Shown here piece by piece: positions 10,593-14,085 of a stretch of DNA of 14,085 nt. The notes beneath the pieces were generated by a model. The model was not told the origin of the DNA and did not search any database. It worked only from the letters and a program-made list of their open reading frames with translations. This DNA is from Cochliopodium minus (lineage: Eukaryota > Discosea > Himatismenida > Cochliopodiidae): positions 5,063-19,147 of the forward strand of contig JAMYWO010000543.1 in NCBI GenBank assembly GCA_024220525.1, written 5' to 3'. Each line of letters begins with the position of its first letter. Positions within the stretch are counted from its first letter, which is position 1. The translations under genes were made by a program, and so were the position numbers.

Positions 10593-12265
10593 ATGAGTTT
10601 TTGGAATTTTTTTAAGAAGGAAAAAGAGGTGATGAAACCAAAATCTAAAGGAGAGAATGTCAAAATTGATGAAATAAGACATTTGAAGAAATTCGAATAT
10701 GATGAGTAATAAAAAAAGATTTTTTGATGACATATAATTTATTTACCCGCCAAATACTCAATTCACTTTTTATTTAAGGAAATTTTATAAAGAAGAAGTG
10801 TTGGATATAGATGTGGATGGAAAATATTACTTCAAAAATGTAAAAACAAATAAATTTCTTTCTTGGGGTGGTTCACAACTTTCTTATGGGAATGGTGTTG
10901 TTGGAACTTATTCTGATATTGAAAATAGACAATCAATATGGAAGATCTCAGAGACGAATGGAAGCCATTATTCAATCTATAATCAAAGTTCAAATGGATA
11001 TTGGGATGGTAAATTTTAAAATAAATAGTATTTCATAGAGAGTTACAAAATATCTTTAGAACTGTTTTTCTTTGATCGTTTTGTATCAGATAATTTAAAG
11101 AATAATGGATGATTACAATTGATCTTAATATATTATACATTGAAATTATTTCAAAATGTGACTCAGAACATATCTTTATTCCAACGACAAAGATTTTGTT
11201 TTAGTATTAATTTGATTCAATTCTTTGTCTTAACAGTTTAATCTTTTCTTGATTAATTTAGAAATAATTAAAAGAAATTTTTAATCTTTTAAAACAAATT
11301 TATTAAAAGGTAGGAATCCAGATCATTACGACCCATTGATAACAAACAGAAACCCAATGAATGATGTATATCTTCAATGGAACTTTGTAAAAATAAATGA
11401 AAAAGTGTATGCAATGAAAAGTCTGAGTGGAACAAGGTTTCTGAGCTGTGAAAGGAAAAAATATCCTTGTTTGGAGTTTGGAGATCCTTTTTTGAACGAA
11501 AATTTGCAATGGAAATTTATTAAAGTAAAGTCTCCAAATGTTGAGAATTGCAAGAAGGTAGTGGAAAGGTCTTATAATGATTTTTTTATTTACAACTTGT
11601 ACAAAAAAACATTTGTGGTTGCTCCTAATTATGAGTTAACTCACGGAGAAGGTAAGAATTTTTTTTATATGTACAAATTTCAATTTAGAATCTTTTAAAT
11701 TGGAGGTGTTTTGCCTTCGAGTAGAACTCTAAACGATGGGATTGATGAAAGTTGTCATTGGTTTATTGTTAAAAATAGTGAAGGAGAATATTCAATTGGA
11801 AATAAATTCTCACAAGGTAAAAACTGTCAAAAAGTTTGATTACTTTTTTATTATTTCTTTTTTTAAAAAGGATTTTTTGATGGAAGAAATCCAGAACATG
11901 AAGATCCTTTAATAACCCGAAGATCACCAACAGGAGACAAATTTCTAAGCTGGGAAATAATTAATCTGGGAAGAGAGGGAGTTGCTTTTCTTAGTAATAG
12001 TGGGAGAAGATATTTCGATTGCAAAAGTGACAGACCTTTACTAAGAAATGCAAACATTATCAAAGACCCTTGCATGAAGTGGATTTTGATACCTGTCAAC
12101 AATGCTTTTTCACCCAATACTTTTTTCATGTTTCCTCAGTTTATGAAGGAAGATGTTTTCTATTGTCTTTTGATAATGAATCGATTGAGATCTACAAAGG
12201 GTTTGAAGGTTCCAAAACCTGTTTCTTTCATCATCTTCCAATACATCATTCAATTCCAAAAATAA
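10593..12265 (+). CDS. Array gene 2: predicted double beta-trefoil protein (396 aa), unknown function
   Basis: Five exons: 10593-10705, 10779-11008, 11310-11651, 11706-11816 and 11871-12265 (TAA), all in phase. It is a near-duplicate of the gene at 8870. Anchoring tryptophans lie at 92, 138, 182, 247, 293 and 336. Trefoil 1 spans about residues 50-190, trefoil 2 about 200-340, and the conserved tail 340-396. A 17-residue motif occurs twice, at 114-130 (DGRNPDHYDPLITNRNP) and 269-285 (DGRNPEHEDPLITRRSP), exactly 155 residues apart, which directly shows internal duplication of the halves. Exon 1 is longer than in copy 1 (MSFWNFFKK, then a lysine-rich stretch to KKFEYD). There is no signal peptide or membrane span. 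The start is the first ATG after an A-rich leader, and MSFW is shared with copy 1. Function is unknown; beta-trefoils often bind sugars or actin, but no specific binding residue can be assigned. Confidence 0.83.
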
Positions 12266-12366
12266 TTAAGATTCAAAAGATTTTAAAAAAGATTGTAAAA
12301 TTCAAATCATTCTATTTCCCATTTAGTTTTATATTTTCAATAAAAAAAAAGGATAATTTCATAATT

Positions 12367-13818
12367 ATGGATTTTAATGATTTAGAACAGAAATCCATTG
12401 AAAAGGAAAGGTTATTATAGTTTCATTTGCTCTTGATTTATTATTCTTATTTTGATATAAGGGTATTTTTTAAAAAAGAAGAGACAAATTTGGAAGAGTA
12501 TGGCTTTTATTACATCCAAAACAGGAAGAGCAGAAGATATCTTACCAAGGGTCACATGGAATTGACCTCTGCTAATAGCTATCGAGGTATTAATGCCCAA
12601 TTTGCCAAAAAGAGGTCACAGGATAGCGTATGGAGAATCTACAAGACAAATGATGGTTTCCATCTCTCTTTATTTAATATCTATACCAATGGATATTTGC
12701 AGATGGAGGATCCAAATCTCGATAAGAATAAGTTTGCCAAAATAAAATATGGAAATTATATCTCTGATACAAGTATGCAGTGGGAACTAATAAAAATTGG
12801 TAAAGCATAGAAAAAAAAAAATAAATTTGAATACTTTATATTTTTTTTTAATTCAACTTTGTTCATACTAATTAGAAAATGGCAGATATTTTAAGATAAG
12901 AAATTATTACGGATCACATTGTTTAGACTCCAGTGATGTTGAAAAGCCTCGCTTCAAAGAGGATCAAATAGATGATGGATATTGTCATTGGAAATTCATC
13001 AAAGCAGCAGAAAATCTCATTCCAAACCCCAAATTTATCACTCTGGCTTCATATTACCAATTTTACATTTACAATCAAATAACCAACAAACATCTTAGTA
13101 TACCCGGAGGTTTATTGCAGAAAGGGGTTTACCGTAAATTCTCTTTTTAATTCTTTTTTTTGTTTCTTTAAATTTTAATTCTTTTGTTTTTAATTTTTAT
13201 TTTTGAAAAGTCAGCAGACCATTGGAGTTTAAAACTCCTCAAGATACCTTTGATTACAGTTGCGCTTGGTATATTATTAAAGGCAATCGAGATGCTTATT
13301 CTTTTGGGAATAAATTTACGAAAGGTAAATCAAAAATTTCTCTTTAAAAATTTAATTAAAAGAAAATTGTAACTTTACAAAGGATTTATTGATGGAAAGG
13401 AAAGAGGTCAAAAATTGTTGAAAGTAGCAAACGATGATCCCCAAAAAGAGCCTACTCTCAAAGTAAAATTTTTTTTTTTTTTTAAAATTTTTTTTTTTTT
13501 TTATTTTTTTAAAAGTGGAAGATAATAAAAGTTGGGAATGGTCAGTACGCTTTTAAAAATTTCGAAGGAAAATACTTGACATGTGTGGACCCTTATCGAC
13601 CCACTTTAGATAAAGAGGATCCAAAAGGTGACAAATTCAAGCATTTTTGTTTGTTTCCTATTGAAACAAAATTTTCAACTGAGAATTTTTTTTTGATGCC
13701 CAAGTTCATAAGAGACGTTGTGTTTATGTTTCTCATTGTTTTGAAAATCAAAAAATCTATCTTTAAAGTTCCCAAGCCCATTTGTTACATCATTTTACAA
13801 TTTTATTTTGATAAATAA
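12367..13818 (+). CDS. Array gene 3: divergent double beta-trefoil paralogue (378 aa)
   Basis: Six exons: 12367-12410, 12462-12799, 12876-13133, 13211-13324, 13383-13462 and 13516-13818 (TAA), all in phase. Sequence has diverged strongly from the two upstream copies, but anchors at W72, W122, W166, W233, W279 and F322 keep the same spacing (50, 44, 67, 46, 43). Shared blocks include CHWKFIKAAE, FYIYNQITNKHLS, CAWYIIKGN, YSFGNKFTKGFIDG and the tail motifs FFLMPKFIRDVVF and KVPKPICYII. Intron positions differ: the intron after YWDG in the others is absent, while new ones fall after QWELIKI and directly before WKIIKVG. The first intron is only 51 nt, with a GTTATT donor. The third exon end (TAC C, then GTAAAT) was chosen because it keeps the phase. 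Function is unknown. Confidence 0.8.
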
Positions 13819-13919
13819 TAAAAAGATATTTTTTAACTGAAATTTTTTATCAATTGTTTTAGAGGTTTTTGGAGGGGTGATTCATTTTTTTTCTTCAATA
13901 TTTTTTTTTATTTTAATGT

Positions 13920-14027
13920 TTATTGTTTATTATCAGGGTTTATTCCTTGTTTCATGAGAGCTGCTTGTGTTTCCAGTGTAACTTTGCCTGTATTTGATAT
14001 GACCAAATATTTTCTCAACTCTCTCAT
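13920..14027 (-). CDS. Small ORF or terminal exon of a gene running off the edge
   Basis: The minus strand reads MRELRKYLVISNTGKVTLET, followed by a Gln/Ala-rich end and TAA, 35 codons in all. Its base composition (GGC, CTG, GTC, GCT codons) is richer than the surrounding A/T DNA, which suggests real coding sequence. An in-frame TAA directly precedes the ATG. So either this is a complete short protein, or it is the last exon of a gene whose upstream exons lie beyond 14085, with an acceptor at the AG just inside the ATG. I do not recognise the product. It converges with array gene 3. Confidence 0.4.
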   Translation of the reverse strand: MRELRKYLVISNTGKVTLETQAALMKQGINPDNKQ

Positions 14028-14085
14028 TTAAACAATTATTCCTTTGTATTAATTAATTAATCAAAATATTTATTTTATTAAAATC

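Larger units (their letters stand above)
8870..12290 (+). repeat. Tandem gene duplication, two units of about 1.7 kb
   Basis: The units 8870-10503 and 10593-12265 match through exons and introns alike. Exons 2-5 have identical lengths in both (230, 342, 111 and 395 nt), and intron sequences are recognisably the same, for example the one starting GTAATAAAAAA and the one starting GTAAAAACTGTCAAAAA. Most differences are single-base changes and small indels in introns, so this is a recent duplication in direct orientation. The more distant member follows at 12367. Confidence 0.9.

Overview
The window looks like nuclear DNA of an AT-rich, intron-rich unicellular eukaryote. Genes are broken by short introns (51 to about 460 nt) with GTA-rich donors (GTAAAA, GTAATA, GTATAA) and YAG/AAG acceptors. 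Intergenic DNA is mostly A/T homopolymer, start codons follow A-runs, and the products are eukaryotic endomembrane and signalling proteins. All reading frames follow the standard code, with TAA or TAG stops. The taxon cannot be named from the sequence; an amoeboid or flagellate protist is an inference.

Layout. (1) 34-3221, minus: six-exon FKBP15-like protein with an EVH1/WH1-like module, a degenerate FKBP-like module, a linker, a coiled coil and a C-terminal PH domain. Its true N-terminus lies slightly upstream. (2) About 3684-3901, plus: a decayed stretch faintly resembling bacterial HPr. (3) 4020-5851, plus: eight-exon cathepsin D-like aspartic protease. (4) 6061-6955, plus: four-exon p24/emp24 cargo receptor. 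(5) 7320-7812, minus: two-exon heterotrimeric G-protein gamma subunit ending in a CAIL prenylation box; it is only visible after splicing. (6) About 8110-13818, plus: a tandem array of one unrecognised gene family. It holds a badly decayed relic, an intron-less truncated pseudogene, two close intact copies (372 and 396 aa) and a divergent member (378 aa). (7) 13920-14027, minus: a small orphan ORF or terminal exon at the edge.

The array is the most novel part. After splicing, every intron junction is in phase in all three intact members. Each protein shows six tryptophan or aromatic anchors about 45 residues apart, with one gap of about 65 in the middle. I interpret this as two tandem beta-trefoils followed by a conserved C-terminal tail of about 55 residues. 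The proteins have no signal peptide or clear membrane anchor, and their function is unknown.

The conserved single-copy genes are not an operon. The protease and the p24 receptor act in the secretory/lysosomal route, the FKBP15-like protein probably acts at endosome/actin interfaces, and G-gamma acts at the plasma membrane. Exon coordinates were assigned by hand from splice motifs, phase and family conservation.
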